Assembly (NCBI GenBank): GCA_965365465.1
Contig: CBDUBU010000219.1
Location: 1 to 6,941 of the forward strand
Direction: 5' to 3'
DNA: 6,941 nucleotides
Origin: CBDUBU01 sp965365465
Lineage (GTDB): Bacteria; Bacteroidota; Rhodothermia; Rhodothermales; DASSAV01
This document shows, piece by piece, positions 6,099 to 6,941 of the stretch. Numbering within the stretch: position 1 is the first letter of the stretch; each line of letters begins with the position of its first letter. Made by a program: the position numbers and the translations under genes. The notes under the pieces are model-generated. The model did not search any database, was not told the origin of the DNA, and saw only the letters and a program-made list of their open reading frames with translations.

Positions 6099-6752
6099 GT
6101 GCTCGATAAAATCTACTACAACTTTGCCATCGCCATCGATGCGATGACGCACAACCGGATGCGGGCGCTGCTGACCTCGCTCGGCATCATCTTCGGCGTG
6201 GCTTCCGTGATCGCCATGCTGGCTATCGGCAGCGGCGCCCAGCAGGAGATTCTGGAACAGATCCGGCTGCTGGGCGCGAACAACATCATCGTCACCCCGG
6301 TGGTCGAGCAAAAAGAAGGTTCGGCTTCCGATGCCGAGGCCGACCAGCAGGCGTTGCAGGGACAGGAGGAAAAAAAGCCGTTTTCACCCGGCCTGACGCT
6401 GGCGGATGCCCGTAACATCGCCGCCCACATTCCGGGGGTCGTTGCGGTCAGCCCGGAAGTGGTTGTGGAAACCACGGCCTTACGCGCTGGGCTGCGGCGC
6501 AGTACCAAACTCATCGGGGTGGACGCGCCGTATTTCGAGGATGCGGGCTTTGAACTGGAAAAAGGCAAGCCGTTCACCGCGCAGCAACTGACCGATGCCA
6601 TGCCCGTTTGCATCATCGGGCAGAAAGCCAAAACCCGCTTTTTCCCCAAAGAAGAGGCCGTCGGGGGCCGGATCAAGTGCGGCAACCTCTGGCTGACGGT
6701 CGTGGGCGTGCTCAAGGAACGCGACATTGCCGCGCAGCACATCGAACACCTG
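6099..6752 (+). pseudogene. MacB-type ABC transporter permease, N-terminal half only (truncated at a chimeric junction)
   Basis: Inner-membrane permease of a MacB-like ABC exporter, expected to work with the adaptor upstream and an ATPase encoded elsewhere. The start is taken as GTG 6099, because an in-frame TGA lies at 6075 and the product then begins (M)LDKIYYNFAIAIDAM, as is usual for the family. Residues about 17-45 hold the typical NRMRALLTSLGIIFGVASVI segment and first transmembrane helix. The periplasmic MacB_PCD domain follows: LGANNIIVTPV, then LTLADARNIAAHIPGV, VIGVD-like LIGVDAPYF, and GGRIKCGNLWLTVVGVLKERDI. Family likeness ends at AQHIEHL (about residue 218), where relatives continue NLGIRDYN. 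The frame stays open to the window edge but encodes nothing permease-like; full proteins have about 400 residues with three more helices. It could be intact in the organism if the junction is an assembly error. Confidence 0.82.
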
Positions 6753-6941
6753 TTTGAGCTGAGCACGGGTGTTGCGGCTGAAGGTGTCGTGCTGCATGGC
6801 CAGCCGCTCGGTCGTCTCCTCCAGCTCAGACAGCCGCTTGGCCAGGTCCTGATGCGTGGCAGCCAGCGCGCGCACGCGCACGAAGGTGCGCATGATCTCG
6901 ATGTTGATTGCGATGGCGCGGGAGCTCCCCAGCACCGAGGA
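6732..6941 (-). pseudogene. C-terminal fragment of an ORF6N-domain (phage-type DNA-binding) protein
   Basis: Minus-strand frame of 70 codons entering at the window edge. It reads SSVLGSSRAIAINIEIMRTF, then VRVRALAATHQDLAKRLSEL, a coiled-coil stretch, and FSRNTRAQLKQVFDVLR. This is the hallmark tail of ORF6N-domain proteins: SERAIxVNIxIMRxFV, a coiled coil, then QLKxVFDALRELM. Family members are often found in phages and mobile islands and carry an N-terminal DNA-binding-type domain, here beyond the window. Likeness stops after VLR at about 6732, where a normal protein would continue ELMxPP and reach a stop. Instead the frame runs on antisense through the permease gene to about 6480, without family resemblance. 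The fragment has neither its own start nor stop here. Opposite orientation and unrelated function mark it as foreign to the transporter operon. Confidence 0.78.

Noticed and set aside
6480..6935. A single 151-codon minus-strand gene
   Set aside because: Only the part from 6732 to the right edge matches the ORF6N family. The rest is antisense to well-conserved permease sequence, so the frame is a product of the junction.

Overview
The window looks like a GC-rich member of the Bacteroidota/Rhodothermota (FCB) group. A secreted glycosidase ends in a type IX secretion (Por) sorting domain. The starts I can see lack Shine-Dalgarno sequences. One intergenic site matches the Bacteroidota sigma-A promoter form (TTTG-like, 19 nt, TAnnTTTG). 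This placement rests on sequence features only.

Left two thirds (1-4160, minus strand): a two-gene plant-polysaccharide operon, read right to left. First comes a GH9 glucanase of about 868 residues: signal peptide, N-terminal beta domain, CelD_N Ig-like domain, GH9 catalytic domain and T9SS C-terminal domain. After 55 nt comes a GH127-type (DUF1680) beta-L-arabinofuranosidase, cut by the left window edge after 499 residues. Together they would cut beta-glucan backbones and remove arabinofuranose decorations.

Middle (4161-4770): a 610-nt divergent intergenic region with no convincing gene but much structure. It holds an imperfect 32-bp inverted repeat (27/32) whose outer ends span 4294-4484. 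This encloses a Bacteroidota-type promoter pointing right, an arrangement resembling an invertible promoter. A cluster of AAACCGCA motifs follows, and there is a possible promoter and operator dyad in front of the GH9 gene.

Right third (4771-6941, plus strand): a periplasmic adaptor (HlyD/MacA type) followed 47 nt later by a MacB-type ABC permease. The permease loses family resemblance after about 218 residues. From there to the window edge the DNA encodes, on the minus strand, the C-terminal 70 residues of an ORF6N-domain protein. The two homologies overlap by about 20 nt (6732-6752), so this is a chimeric junction: either a microhomology rearrangement or an assembly artefact near a contig end.
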